Shown here in pieces: positions 45,563 through 55,665 of a stretch of 64,000 bases of DNA; the stretch's first letter is position 1; the number at the start of each line of letters is the position of its first letter. A program made the position numbers and the translations under genes. This DNA is from Herbaspirillum sp. SJZ107 (GTDB taxonomy: Bacteria; Pseudomonadota; Gammaproteobacteria; Burkholderiales; Burkholderiaceae_D). The notes beneath the pieces are model-generated. The model searched no databases, was not told where the DNA came from, and worked only from the letters and a program-made list of their open reading frames with translations. Location of the stretch: the NCBI RefSeq assembly GCF_006715485.1, contig NZ_VFNH01000001.1:1612001-1676000 (forward strand). The letters run 5' to 3'.

Positions 45563-48500
45563 TTATGCCTTCTCGACTTTCACCAGGAACGACTTGAATT
45601 CCGGCGTCTGCGAGTTGCCATCGCCCACGGCAGGGGTCAGCGTATTGGTCAGGTAGCCAGGCTTGGTCAGGCCCTTGAAACCGAAGTGCAGCGGAATGCC
45701 CACGGTGTGGGTTTCCTTGCCGTCGATCTTGAGCGACTTGATTCGCTTGGTCACCACAACCTTCGAAATGATATGGCCGCGCTTCGAGCTCACCTTCACC
45801 GTCTCGCCGCTGCTGACGCCGATCTGCTTGGCCAGCGCTTCGCCGATCTCGACGAACTGCTCCGGCTGGATGATCGCATTCAGGCGCACGTGCTTGGTCC
45901 AGAAGTGGAAGTGCTCGGTCAGGCGGTAGGTCGTTGCCACCACCGGGAACTCCTGCGCCGTGCCGAACTGCGCACGGTCACCCGGGAACACGCGGGCGCC
46001 CGGATTGCTGGTCGCCTTCGGATTGTTCGGGTGCATCAGGTTCTTGCCGACCGGGTTCTCGAACGGCTCGTAGTGCTCGGGGAACGGACCTTCGTTCATC
46101 TGGCCGCGGGCGAAGAAACGTGCCACGCCTTCGGCGTTCATGATGAACGGGTTCATGCCGTTGGCCGGATCCTCGTCCAGCTTGAAGTCCGGCACGTCCG
46201 GACCGCTCCAGGTCGCACCGTTCCAGGCCACCAGCTTGCGCTTCGGGTCGAACGGCTTGCCCTTGGTGTCGGCCGAGGCACGGTTGTACAGCACGCGGCG
46301 GTTGGCCGGCCATGCCCACGCCCAGTTCAGGGTATTGCCGATACCGGTCGGGTCACTGTTGTCGCGGCGGCCCATCTGGTTGCCGGCCTGGGTCCAGCTA
46401 CCGCACCAGATCCAGTTGCCCGAGGCGGTCGAGCCGTCGTCGCGCAGCAGGCCGAAGCTGCCCAGCTGCTCGCCTTTCTTGGCCAGCACCTTGGTCGGGT
46501 CCTTCGGATCGAGCACGTCGGCCAGCGCCTTGCCGTTGAACTCCATCGCGAGTTCTTCCGGGGTCGGGCTGCTCGGCTTGGCATACGGCCAGGTCAGGTT
46601 GACGATCGGGTCCGGGAACTTGCCGCCTTCCGTCACGTACGCCTGCTTAAGGCGCAGGAACAGCTCGGACATGATCTCAATGTCCGAACGTGCCTTGCCC
46701 GGCGGCTCGACGCCTTGCCAGTGCCACTGCAGCACGCGCGACGACGACACCAGCGAACCGCGCTCTTCGGCGAAGCAGGTGGTCGGCAGGCGGAACACCT
46801 CGGTCTGGATCTGGGCCGGATCGACGCGATGGAACTCGCCGTGCGGTTTCCAGAACTCGGCGGTTTCCGTTTCCAGCGGGTCCATGATGACCAGCCACTT
46901 CAGCTTCGACAGCGCTTCGGTGGTCTTCTGCTTGTTCGGCGCCGACGCGATCACGTTGAAGCCCTGGCAGATGTAACCGTTCATCTTGCCTTGGTGCATC
47001 AGCTCGATCGCCTGCAGCAGGTCGTACGGCTTGTCCAGCTTCGGCAGGTAGTCGAAGGCGAAGTTGTTGTCGGTGGTGGCGGCGTCGCCCCACCAGGTCT
47101 TCATCAGCGAGACGTGGAACTTCTTGTAGTTCTGCCAGTAGCTCAGCTGGTTAGGGCGCAGCGGCTTCGAGGCGCGTGCCTCGATGAACTTGCCGAAGTC
47201 CTGTTCCGCTTCGAACGGCAGCGTCATGTAGCCGGTCAGCAGGTTCGACATCAGGCCGAGGTCGGTCAGGCCCTGGATGTTCGAGTGGCCGCGCAGTGCG
47301 TTCATGCCGCCGCCCGCCGCACCGATGTTGCCCAGCAGCAGCTGGACCATCGCGCCGAGGCGGATGATCTGGGCGCCGACCGAGTGGTGGGTCCAGCCCA
47401 GCGCGTACAGGATGGTCGCGACACGGCCCGGGACCGCGGTCGATGCCAGGGTCTCCGCAACTTTCTGGAACTGTTCCGGCGCCACGCCGCAAATCTGCTG
47501 CACTTTTTCCGGCGTATAGCGCGAATAGTGCTGCTTCATCAGCTGGTACACGCAGCGCGGGTGCTGCATGGTCGGATCGACCTTGGCGAAACCGTCTTCG
47601 CCGATCTCGTAGTTCCAGCTCGACTTGTCGGTGTACTTGCCGGCCTTCTCGTCATAGCCCGAGAAGATACCGTCGTTGAACTGGTAATCCTCGCGCACGA
47701 TGAAGGACATGTCCGTGTAGTTCTGGACATACTCGTGCTGGATCTTGTCGTTCGTCAGCAGGTAGTTGACGATCGCACCCAGGAATACGATGTCCGTGCC
47801 GGTACGCGTCGAGACGTGGAAGTCGGCGACGGACGCAGTACGGGTAAAGCGCGGGTCGACCACGACCAGCTTCGCTTTATTGTGGGCCTTTGCTTCGGTG
47901 ACCCATTTGAAACCACACGGGTGTGCTTCAGCGGCATTGCCGCCCATGACGAGGATGACATCGGCGTTCTTGATGTCGACCCAGTGATTCGTCATCGCAC
48001 CACGGCCAAACGTCGGGGCAAGACCTGCCACCGTCGGACCGTGTCAAACACGCGCCTGGTTATCGAATGCGAGCATACCCAAAGAACGGATCGTCTTGTG
48101 GGTAATGTATCCTGCTTCATTGCTGGCAGCCGATGCGGCCAGCATGCCGGTGGTGAGCCAGCGGTTGACGGTCTTGCCGTCCGGGGTCTGCTCGATGAAG
48201 TTCGCGTCGCGGTCTTCCTTCATCAGCTTGGCGATACGGTCGAGGGCCTTGTCCCACGAGATCTTGGTCCACTCGCTGCTGCCCGGTGCGCGGTATTCCG
48301 GCTCCAGCAGGCGGCTCGGGCTGTGGATGAAATCGACCAGCGAAGCGCCTTTCGGGCACAGGGTGCCGCGGTTGACCGGGTGGTCCGGGTCGCCTTCGAT
48401 GTGGATGATCGAGGCGGCAGCGTTCTTCGCGCCATCGCCCAGGCCATACATCAGGATGCCGCAACCGACTGAGCAGTAGGGGCAGGTATTGCGGGTTTCA

Positions 48501-48634
48501 GTCGTGCGGGCAAGCTTGTACTGCCGGACTTCGGCCAATGCCGTTGCCGGCGCAAAGCCGAGTACTGCCAGACTGGAACCCGCGATGGTCGCGCCAGAGA
48601 CCCTGAGGAACTGGCGCCGTGACATCTGGTTCAT
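45563..48634 (-). CDS. fdoG: Formate dehydrogenase alpha subunit, selenocysteine protein
   Basis: This periplasmic molybdenum enzyme oxidises formate. Its 1,023 residues are split in frame by a UGA at 48044-48046 (codon 197). The sequence around it, [21 protein letters not shown], is the canonical active site. A Tat signal opens the protein ([17 protein letters not shown]) and CPYCSVGC binds the 4Fe-4S cluster. Bis-MGD binding segments and the C-terminal [20 protein letters not shown] follow. A SECIS hairpin just after the UGA and selA/B/C next door prove read-through. It would be mis-called as two genes. A start at 48634 is supported by AGAAGGA. Confidence 0.97.
48008..48046 (-). promoter_or_regulatory. 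SECIS element in fdoG
   Basis: Immediately after the UGA, the mRNA can fold into a bacterial SECIS. The apical stem GGCA/UGCC with loop GGUCU lies at 48017-48029, the same loop core as in E. coli formate dehydrogenase mRNA. This is what SelB's C-terminal domain binds. Confidence 0.88.
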
Positions 48635-48809
48635 GAATAATCCTTCTAACGGGAAAGTATTGCTTCGCTACTTTACCACTCTATGGAAACCTTGGTGCTA
48701 CCATGTTTGAAAACAGGTCTGTACGCACGGAAAAATACGTAGTATCCACAACGTTTCTTTGTGGCTTCGTGTATTGCTTTGCAACCATTAGTTAAAATAC
48801 TTTCATTTG

Positions 48810-49691
48810 ATGAAACTGCCGATTACAAATGATTCTGAACAAGAATCGACCGGAGAATTACCGAAAACGTCGCAGCCACGCCCTGTGTTGCGAATGAAAC
48901 ACGGTGTGTTGAGCAAGGCCGACGACCTCGTCGTCGACGAGCACGCCATTGCAATGACGTATAACGGGATATCACACGCAGTGATGATGGCCACCCCGGC
49001 CGACCTCGAGGATTTCGCGCTCGGCTTCTCGCTCAGCGAAGGCATCATTGCGCATCCGGGCGAGTGCTACGGCATCGACGTGGTCAACGGCGCCGGCGGC
49101 ATCACGGTCGAGATCGAGATCGCCAGCGGCGCTTTCATGGCGCTCAAGGAACGCCGCCGCACGCTGGCCGGACGTACCGGCTGCGGCCTGTGCGGGGTCG
49201 ACAGCCTCGACCAGGTCTGCCGGCCGCTGCCGATGCTGGCGCGCGCGCAGGGCTTCAATACAGAAGGGGTGCGGCGCGCACTGAGCGAGATCGGCCCGCG
49301 CCAGGCATTGACCCGCCTGACCGGTGCCGCCCACGCGGCCGCCTGGTGCGGCATGGACGGCGAGCTGCACATCGTGCGCGAGGACGTCGGCCGCCACAAC
49401 GCCCTCGACAAGGTGATCGGTGCGATGACCCGCGCCAAGGCTGCCCCTGCCGACGGCTTCCTGCTGATTACGAGCCGGGTCAGCTTCGAGATGGCGCAGA
49501 AGGCCAGCCTGGCCGGCGTGTCGGCGCTGGTCGGCATGTCGGCGCCGACGCTGGCCGCGGTCGAACTCGCCGAGACGGCCGGCATGACGCTGCTGGCGTT
49601 TGCCCGCGGCAGCGATTTCGTGTGCTACACCCATCCGGACGGCCTGCAACTGGACAGCGCTTGCCAAGTGGCGCCGCCTGGCGCAGCATAA
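48810..49691 (+). CDS. fdhD: FdhD, sulfurtransferase for formate dehydrogenase
   Basis: This 293-residue protein moves sulfur to the molybdenum cofactor of formate dehydrogenase. The active-site loop TGCGLCGVDSL holds the CxxC. The end has ASLAGVSALVGMSAPTLAAV, and LHIVREDVGRHNALDKVIG is the family's signature. ATG at 48810 is preferred to a TTG three bases earlier. It is divergent from fdoG across 175 bases and so may share regulation. Confidence 0.94.
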   Translation: MKLPITNDSEQESTGELPKTSQPRPVLRMKHGVLSKADDLVVDEHAIAMTYNGISHAVMMATPADLEDFALGFSLSEGIIAHPGECYGIDVVNGAGGITVEIEIASGAFMALKERRRTLAGRTGCGLCGVDSLDQVCRPLPMLARAQGFNTEGVRRALSEIGPRQALTRLTGAAHAAAWCGMDGELHIVREDVGRHNALDKVIGAMTRAKAAPADGFLLITSRVSFEMAQKASLAGVSALVGMSAPTLAAVELAETAGMTLLAFARGSDFVCYTHPDGLQLDSACQVAPPGAA

Positions 49692-49739
49692 GTGTTCAGG
49701 ATGAGCAAACCGCATTAGCTAACTACCAGGAGAGCGGCA

Positions 49740-50060
49740 ATGATCAAGGTGAGCGTAATGTACCCGAACGGCCCGGACGCCCGTTTCGACACGGCCTACT
49801 ATGTGGAGCGCCACATGCCGATGGTGAAGGAACGCATGGGCAGCCAGTTGCGCTACTACACGGTCGACGTCGCGCTGGCGCCCGGCTCGACCGATCCGAA
49901 TGCGCCCTACATCGCAATGGGCCACCTGTTCTGCGACTCGGCCGAAGCCTTCCAGGCCGGCTTCGGGCCGCATACGCAGGAAATCATGGGCGACATTCCG
50001 AACTACACCAACCAGAAGCCGGTGATCCAGATGAGCTCGGTGGCAGTCGGCGCGCCTTGA
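49740..50060 (+). CDS. EthD family protein
   Basis: This 106-residue small alpha/beta-barrel protein begins MIKVSVMYPNGPDARFDTAYY with the typical VERHMPMVKERMG. EthD-like proteins form dimers and act in ether or aromatic degradation or as small enzymes of unknown substrate. CAGGAGAG precedes the ATG. It is 48 bases after fdhD, perhaps on the same transcript, but no functional link is evident. Confidence 0.85.
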   Translation: MIKVSVMYPNGPDARFDTAYYVERHMPMVKERMGSQLRYYTVDVALAPGSTDPNAPYIAMGHLFCDSAEAFQAGFGPHTQEIMGDIPNYTNQKPVIQMSSVAVGAP

Positions 50061-50086
50061 GCAGTCCGGCGCCCCTTTACGCGGCT

Positions 50087-50437
50087 TCAGCCCGACACCA
50101 GCGCCAGCAACTGGCGCCGGTCGTCGGGGCGCTGGACCTGGGCCGTGACCCGGTCCCACAGTAAAAACATGCCGTAGGCCCACTGCGTCACCAGTTCGGC
50201 CTCGGCCGCCGGCTTGTCCGCCAGGCCGCCCAGCAGGCGCCCGATCTCGGCGCGCGCCTGCGCGGTCACGTGCTCGTAATTCCACTCGTCCTTCGGCAGC
50301 ATGCGCTGGCGCGCACGGTAGCGGCGCGCACGCTCGGCATCGCTCATTGCATCGTCCTTGGGCGGGCGGCCGCGCTTTTTGGCACGATTCGGGTCGAGCG
50401 GGAGTTCGATGGTGCGCTGGTCTTCGGGATGCTTCAT
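50087..50437 (-). CDS. Small AT-hook-like basic protein
   Basis: This 116-residue protein has an AT-hook-like KKRGRPPKDD near residue 20, then DAERARRYRARQRML, and a helical C-terminal half (EAELVTQWAYGMFLLWDRVTAQ). It looks DNA-binding. I placed the start at MKHPEDQRT. Two palindromes lie between it and the divergent patatin gene, so it may regulate itself. Family not recognised. Confidence 0.6.
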   Translation of the reverse strand: MKHPEDQRTIELPLDPNRAKKRGRPPKDDAMSDAERARRYRARQRMLPKDEWNYEHVTAQARAEIGRLLGGLADKPAAEAELVTQWAYGMFLLWDRVTAQVQRPDDRRQLLALVSG

Positions 50438-50474
50438 GGATGGGCTTGCGTCGTTGTGGATGAGATCGATTATT

Positions 50475-50534
50475 CGTGATGCATCACGCGATAGCAAGCA
50501 CCGAATTCAACTTCATTTATCGTGGCGCATCACG
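50475..50534. promoter_or_regulatory. Palindromic operator pair, AT-hook gene / patatin
   Basis: CGTGATGCATCACG at 50475-50488 is a perfect 14-base palindrome. CGTGGCGCATCACG at 50521-50534 is a near copy, centre to centre 46 bases. The pair lies in the divergent promoter region. Confidence 0.65.
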
Positions 50535-50619
50535 AAAAATGCCGCAGCCAGGCGGAGTCACCCTGGAACGCCGCGCCAGCCCACCTGCCTAAGGGAGATG
50601 CGGCGAAAGGAGGGCGATC

Positions 50620-52566
50620 ATGGCATCCAGGGACATAGCGATTGCATGCCAGGGCGGCGGCAGTCATGCGGCTTACACCGCCGGCGTGTTGCCGGTACTC
50701 TTGGGCGAATTCGACAACCTGGCGCGGGCCCATGCGGCGGCCGGCCAGGCGTATCGCGAGTCGGGCACCGAAGGCGGCCTGGAAGCGCCGGTACTAGTCG
50801 CCATCAGCGGCACCTCGGGCGGGGCCATCAGCGCCTTGCTGGGCTGGTACGGCTTCATCACCGGCGGCTTTGAGGAGGCCAGGCGCCGGCTCGACACCTT
50901 TTGGGACAACAACTCGGCCACGCACTGGGCCGAGGCCACGCTGAACCACTATGCGCGTGCCGTCAGCGATGCCACGTCGATGTTCGGCCTGGACGTGAAA
51001 TCCAGCCCGTACGCGCAAACGATGCAGGGCATGGAATGGTTCAGCGCTTCACTGTGGCCGGCAATGGCACGCGCGCTCGGCCCGGACAACCCGTGGATGC
51101 GGCCCGATTACTTCGCGCTGCCGCAGCTGCTGCGTCCTGCCGTCGATTGGCAGCTGATCCACGCCTGGGGCGAGTTCGCCAGCCTGCCGCTGGAAGTGCG
51201 GCGCTGGGTTCGCAGCGAATTGCAGGCGGCCATGTTCGCGCCCGACGCACCCTGCCAGCAAACCTACCGTGCCGAACGCATGGCGATCGAACAGCGGATC
51301 GAGGACAAGCTCGGCGCCGCCGGACGCGTGTTGGACCGCATCGAGCGGCTTGGCCTGGGTGACGCCAGCCTGCTGCGTGCAGCCTTCGGCCGCTGGCAGC
51401 CGCCGCCGCTGCGCTACGAGGCGCAGTCGCTGGAAGCGCTGGCCGGCGCGGTACAGGCCGTTACGCAATGCATCCCGCACCTGCTGATCGGCGCGGTCGA
51501 GCTGCACGAAGGCGATTTCGTGGCGTTCAGCTCGGAACGCGGCAGCGACGACGGCGGCATTTCGCTGGACGCCGTGCTGGCCTCGGCGGCGGTCCCGTGG
51601 CTGTTCCGCGCGCGCCTCATGCGCGGCCTCGACCCGGACACGCTGGCGCCGCGCGAGCTCGCGCTGTGGGACGGACTGTTTTCCCAGAATCCGCCGGTCC
51701 GCGATTTCCTGTCCGGGGTGCTGGACGACGCCAAGAAGCCAGACGAGATCTGGGTGGTGCAGATCAACCCGGCCCAGGCCAAGGTCGAAGCCGGGGCGGC
51801 GACGGGAAGCGGCGCCAAGGCCGCGCGGCGGCTGGTGATGTCCGGCGGCGAGATCTGGGACTTGCGCAACGCGCTGGCCGGCAACCTGGCGCTGAACCAG
51901 GAGCTCGGCTTCGTCGAAGCGATCAACCGGCGCATGGATGCCACGCCGCCGGACAGCGATGGCCGGATGCCGGCCAAGCGCGACGACCGCCGCGTGCAGG
52001 TCGACCGCATCGTCATGGACAGCGATGCGATCGAGCTGGCGACCGGCATGGACCTGGGCGCCAATTCCAAGCTCGACCGCGACCCGCGCCTGAAGGAGGC
52101 GCTGTGCGAGCACGGCCGCTTGCAGGCGCGGCGCTACCTGGCGCTGCGGCGCCAGGTCGGGCAGCTGTGCGGCGACCTCGGGCCGGTGCTGGCCGGCGCC
52201 TGCGGCAGCGTGGCCGGGATCGCAGGCGACGCCGGCGGCGCGTGCCGGGCGACGGCTGGACGCGGCGCCTTGCTGGTCGAAGGCAGCACCGTCTACAGTA
52301 CCGGCGCCGCGGCCGGCGCACCGCGCGCGCTGGTACGCTGGCGTACGCTGGATGCCGAGATCGGCGGGCGGCCGGTACAGATCGAAGGGCGCAGCGAGCT
52401 GGCCGACGACATGGACGCCGGCAGCGGCTGGCGCGTGCAGGCGGTCAGGATCACTGGCCTGGCGCCGCGCCGCATGCCTGCCGGCGGCGTGGCGGCGCTG
52501 GCCGACGCCACCCGCGGCGGGGAGCGTGTGGAGGCAACGCCGGCGAGGACGCAGGTACGCCACTGA
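50620..52566 (+). CDS. Patatin-like phospholipase
   Basis: This 648-residue protein has a patatin fold. The oxyanion glycine loop is in ACQGGGSHAAYTAGVL, the nucleophile is in SGTSGGAISALLG (serine near residue 68) and the dyad aspartate is in LWDGLFSQNPPV. Helical regions (about 100-200) and a Gly/Ala-rich tail (from about 530) extend the usual fold. It could be a cytosolic phospholipase; no signal or secretion system is present. AAAGGAGGG before ATG is a strong site. Confidence 0.88.
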   Translation: MASRDIAIACQGGGSHAAYTAGVLPVLLGEFDNLARAHAAAGQAYRESGTEGGLEAPVLVAISGTSGGAISALLGWYGFITGGFEEARRRLDTFWDNNSATHWAEATLNHYARAVSDATSMFGLDVKSSPYAQTMQGMEWFSASLWPAMARALGPDNPWMRPDYFALPQLLRPAVDWQLIHAWGEFASLPLEVRRWVRSELQAAMFAPDAPCQQTYRAERMAIEQRIEDKLGAAGRVLDRIERLGLGDASLLRAAFGRWQPPPLRYEAQSLEALAGAVQAVTQCIPHLLIGAVELHEGDFVAFSSERGSDDGGISLDAVLASAAVPWLFRARLMRGLDPDTLAPRELALWDGLFSQNPPVRDFLSGVLDDAKKPDEIWVVQINPAQAKVEAGAATGSGAKAARRLVMSGGEIWDLRNALAGNLALNQELGFVEAINRRMDATPPDSDGRMPAKRDDRRVQVDRIVMDSDAIELATGMDLGANSKLDRDPRLKEALCEHGRLQARRYLALRRQVGQLCGDLGPVLAGACGSVAGIAGDAGGACRATAGRGALLVEGSTVYSTGAAAGAPRALVRWRTLDAEIGGRPVQIEGRSELADDMDAGSGWRVQAVRITGLAPRRMPAGGVAALADATRGGERVEATPARTQVRH

Positions 52567-52643
52567 GGGGCCGCGGAGCGGGAGTGTTCAAATCACGGGG
52601 TTGGCGCTAAGCTGTCCGCTTTCCATGATTTCAACAACTCCCC

Positions 52644-53789
52644 ATGTCCACGACCCAGCATTACCCGAATGCCGCCCTGGCCGGCGTGCCCGGCGGGCGC
52701 CAGCGGCTCGACACGCCGGCCCTGCTGCTCGATCTGGACGCGATGGCGTGCAACATCGCCCGCATGGCACAGTTTGCGGCGGACCGGGGCGTGGGGCTGC
52801 GGCCCCACGTCAAGACCCACAAGTCGGTCGAGATTGCGCGCCGCCAGCTGGCGGCAGGGGCCATCGGCCTGTCCTGCGTCACCCTCGGTGAGGCGGAGAC
52901 GATGGCCATGGCCGGACTGCCCGGCGTCCTGATCACGTCGCCGATCGTCACGGCCGGGAAGATCCGCCGCCTGGTCGAGCTGGCGTCACGGGCAACGCCG
53001 GGCGAGCTGATGGTGGTCGTGGATCACCCCCGCAACGTCGACGACCTGGCAGCCGCCGCCGGCGCGCTGGCGCATCCGCTGCACGTGCTGATCGACTACG
53101 CGGCCGGCTACGGACGCACCGGCGCGGAGGATGCCGACGCGGTGCTGGCACTGGCACGACGGATCGACAGCCATCCCACGCTGCGCCTGCGAGGACTGCA
53201 AGCCTATGCCGGCAACATCCAGCACATCGGCGAGCGCGCGCAACGCGCGGCGGCGGCAGCGGCAGTGCGGTCCTCGGTGCGCCAGGTGATCGAAGCCGCG
53301 TCGGGTGCCGGCATCCGCTTCGGGATCGTCACGGGCGGCGGCACCGGCAGCCACGACCTCGACGCGCAAGACGATCTGTTCACCGAACTGCAGGTCGGCT
53401 CCTACGTGTTCATGGACGCCGACTATAGCGCGGTGCTGGCCGGCGCCGCCGCGTCCCCGTCTTTCGACGTGGCCCTGCTGGTGCAGGCCGCGGTGGTGAG
53501 CGTGAACCAGCCCGGCTGGGTCACCGTCGACGCCGGCACCAAGGCATTCGCCACCGACAGCGGCGTGCCGCTGGTCGCGGGCGGGCCGCTGGCCAGTGCC
53601 GCCTACGCCTTTGCCGGCGACGAGCACGGCAGGCTGACGGTCGATGCCGGGCGGCGTCCGCAGCTGGGCGACCGGGTCGAATTCGTGACCCCGCACTGCG
53701 ACCCGACCGTCAACCTGCACGAGGTCTACCACGTGGTCAGCGGCGACACGCTGGTGGACATCTGGCCAGTGGATGCCCGTGGCCGCTGA
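52644..53789 (+). CDS. DSD1/D-threonine aldolase-like PLP enzyme
   Basis: This 381-residue enzyme has an alanine-racemase-type barrel (PLP lysine in LRPHVKTHKS, residue about 57) and a C-terminal beta domain with metal ligands (HCDPTVNLHEVY). The family contains D-threonine aldolases and D-serine dehydratases, which act on D-3-hydroxy amino acids. A role in handling D-amino acids is inferred. It is followed by a LacI gene whose TATAAT lies within the gap. Confidence 0.87.
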   Translation: MSTTQHYPNAALAGVPGGRQRLDTPALLLDLDAMACNIARMAQFAADRGVGLRPHVKTHKSVEIARRQLAAGAIGLSCVTLGEAETMAMAGLPGVLITSPIVTAGKIRRLVELASRATPGELMVVVDHPRNVDDLAAAAGALAHPLHVLIDYAAGYGRTGAEDADAVLALARRIDSHPTLRLRGLQAYAGNIQHIGERAQRAAAAAAVRSSVRQVIEAASGAGIRFGIVTGGGTGSHDLDAQDDLFTELQVGSYVFMDADYSAVLAGAAASPSFDVALLVQAAVVSVNQPGWVTVDAGTKAFATDSGVPLVAGGPLASAAYAFAGDEHGRLTVDAGRRPQLGDRVEFVTPHCDPTVNLHEVYHVVSGDTLVDIWPVDARGR

Positions 53790-53801
53790 GGGAGCGGCAG
53801 G

Positions 53802-53807
53802 TATAAT
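53802..53807 (+). promoter_or_regulatory. -10 box of the LacI gene
   Basis: TATAAT lies eight bases before the ATG at 53815. No good -35 is visible, so strength and the exact start are uncertain; the transcript could be nearly leaderless. Confidence 0.4.
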
Positions 53808-53814
53808 CGCTTCC

Positions 53815-54825
53815 ATGACCGACCCCACGCGCGACGCCCCGGCACCCGTTCCGGCACCGACCCTGTCCGACGTCGCCGCCCTGGCGGGCGTGTCGCGCGC
53901 GATCGCCTCGCGTGCGCTGTCGGCGCAGCCGCGCCCTGTGTCGGCCGACAAGCGCGAACGCGTGCTGCGTGCGGCCGAGACCCTCGGCTTCCGCCCCAAT
54001 TCACTGGCGCGCGGGCTGGCCAGCAAGACCGTCAACCTGGTCGCCATCCTGGTCAACCACATCCACGACCTGTCCGACCTCGACCTGTTCGACCTGCTGC
54101 TGGCCGAAATCCAGGCGATCGGCAAGCAGGTGATCTTCATCCGGGTGGGCGCCGGCGGCGATGCCGAATCCTTCCTGCGCGACGGCGTCGCCTACCACGT
54201 CGATGCGGCGCTGGTGTTTACCGACTTCGCCGACGCCGCCAGCGTGCGCCGCATGTTCCGCAACAATGCGGTGCTGATGCTGAACGGCCACCACGATCCG
54301 GGCGCGCCGTCGGTGACGATGGACGAAGACCAGGGCATCCGCGAAGCCGTGGCCGATGCCGCGGGCAAGGGCGTGCGCAGCGCGCTGCTGCTGACCGGGC
54401 GCACGATGTCGCTGGTGGAGCAGGCGCGCATCGCTTCCTACCGCGCGGCGCTGGCCCGGCACGGCATCGACCTGCTGGGGGAGCTGGCGGGCGATTATTC
54501 GTATGCCAGCGGACGCGCGCTGGCGGACAGGATCGACGTCGAGCGTACCGGCGCCGTGTTCTGTACCTCGGATGCGATGGCGATGGGGGTGCTCGATGCC
54601 CACCGCGCGCACTTTCCGCAGCACCGGCCGGCACGTTTTCGCCTGTACGGATTCGACAACGTCTCGCTGACCCAGTTCGACGCCTATCCGATTTCCTCGA
54701 TCGGCGCCGACAAGCGCGCGTATGTCGCGCAGATCGTGCGCATCCTGAACGGGCCGGCGCCGCTGGCGCAGAACAGCGAGCAGGTGCTGGTGCCGACCCG
54801 CTTCGTGCCGCGCCTCACGGGATGA
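53815..54825 (+). CDS. LacI family transcriptional regulator
   Basis: This 336-residue regulator has the LacI helix-turn-helix (TLSDVAALAGVSRAIASRAL, residues about 15-40) and hinge (ETLGFRPNSLARGLASKT). A periplasmic-binding-protein-type sensor domain follows, with FRLYGFDNVSLTQF in the last third. It is convergent with the ABC operon, at whose other end lies a perfect LacI-type operator. It is the natural candidate to repress that operon; the effector is unknown. Confidence 0.92.
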   Translation: MTDPTRDAPAPVPAPTLSDVAALAGVSRAIASRALSAQPRPVSADKRERVLRAAETLGFRPNSLARGLASKTVNLVAILVNHIHDLSDLDLFDLLLAEIQAIGKQVIFIRVGAGGDAESFLRDGVAYHVDAALVFTDFADAASVRRMFRNNAVLMLNGHHDPGAPSVTMDEDQGIREAVADAAGKGVRSALLLTGRTMSLVEQARIASYRAALARHGIDLLGELAGDYSYASGRALADRIDVERTGAVFCTSDAMAMGVLDAHRAHFPQHRPARFRLYGFDNVSLTQFDAYPISSIGADKRAYVAQIVRILNGPAPLAQNSEQVLVPTRFVPRLTG

Positions 54826-54850
54826 CGCCTCACAAGCTAAATTAGGTGCT

Positions 54851-55654
54851 TCAAGGCGCCAACGACGGCGGCACCGCTTTCGCACCCCACCATTTGCGGT
54901 AATTGGCGGCGTAGGCGCCGGTCCGGACGTAATCGGCCACGAAGCCGTTCACGAACTGCAGCAGCGCCGGATCGCCCTTGGCCATGGCGATGCCGATCGG
55001 CGTGTTGCCGTACATCGCAGGCAGGGTCTCCAGCTGCGGGTTCTTGCTGGCCAGGTAGTCGAGCAGCGACGCATCCTCGATGCCGGCATCGGCGCGCTTC
55101 TGCTGCAGCAGCAGGACGCCGTCCGGCGCGAAGTTGTCGGTGTAGACCGGCACTGCCCCTGGCGCCGAGTGGCGCAGGAAGGCATCGGCCGTGGTGCCGC
55201 GGCCGACCACCACGCGCTTGCCGTCCAGGTCCGCCAGCGTCTTGACGTGCGCGCTCTTCTGGGCGATCACGCGCAGGCCGGCCACGTTATAAGGCATCGA
55301 GAAATCCACCACGCGTGCCCGCTGCGGCGTGATCGAGACGTTGGCGACCACCAGGTCGAGCTGCTTCGAACGCAGCATCGAGATACGGGCGTCGCTCGAG
55401 ACGTCGGAAAAGCGCACCGGCACGCCCAGGCGCGCGGCCAGCTGTTTCGCCACGTCGACGTCGTAGCCGACCGGCTCGTTGGCGGCGTTGCGGAAGCCCA
55501 CCGGCTCGCCGCCCAGCGAAACGCCGATGCGCACATAGCCGCGCGCCTTGATCTCCTCGATGCGGCCGGCGAGCGCCGACGCCGCCATCAGCATCAACAG
55601 GGCGCCGGCGGCGCAGCGTCTTAGATTCGTTTCCAGTGTCAGGCCGTGCTGCAT
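54851..55654 (-). CDS. ABC transporter, polar amino acid-type binding protein
   Basis: This 267-residue periplasmic protein has a signal peptide (AAGALLMLMAASALAG). A bilobed fold has IKARGYVRIGVSLGG, EPVGYDVDVAKQLAARLG and RVVDFSMPYNVAGLRVIA, typical of the polar amino acid uptake family. The ligand is unknown but could be a glycosylated asparagine. AAAGGA precedes the ATG. It is last in the operon. Confidence 0.88.
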   Translation of the reverse strand: MQHGLTLETNLRRCAAGALLMLMAASALAGRIEEIKARGYVRIGVSLGGEPVGFRNAANEPVGYDVDVAKQLAARLGVPVRFSDVSSDARISMLRSKQLDLVVANVSITPQRARVVDFSMPYNVAGLRVIAQKSAHVKTLADLDGKRVVVGRGTTADAFLRHSAPGAVPVYTDNFAPDGVLLLQQKRADAGIEDASLLDYLASKNPQLETLPAMYGNTPIGIAMAKGDPALLQFVNGFVADYVRTGAYAANYRKWWGAKAVPPSLAP

Positions 55655-55665
55655 GTACTGTCCTT

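Noticed and set aside
45482..48472. 996-residue plus-strand frame opposite the formate dehydrogenase genes
   Set aside because: Shadow of fdoG/fdoH; no recognisable domain.
48635..48809. FNR or FhlA-type site between fdoG and fdhD
   Set aside because: No TTGAT-N4-ATCAA or sigma-54 box could be read with confidence.
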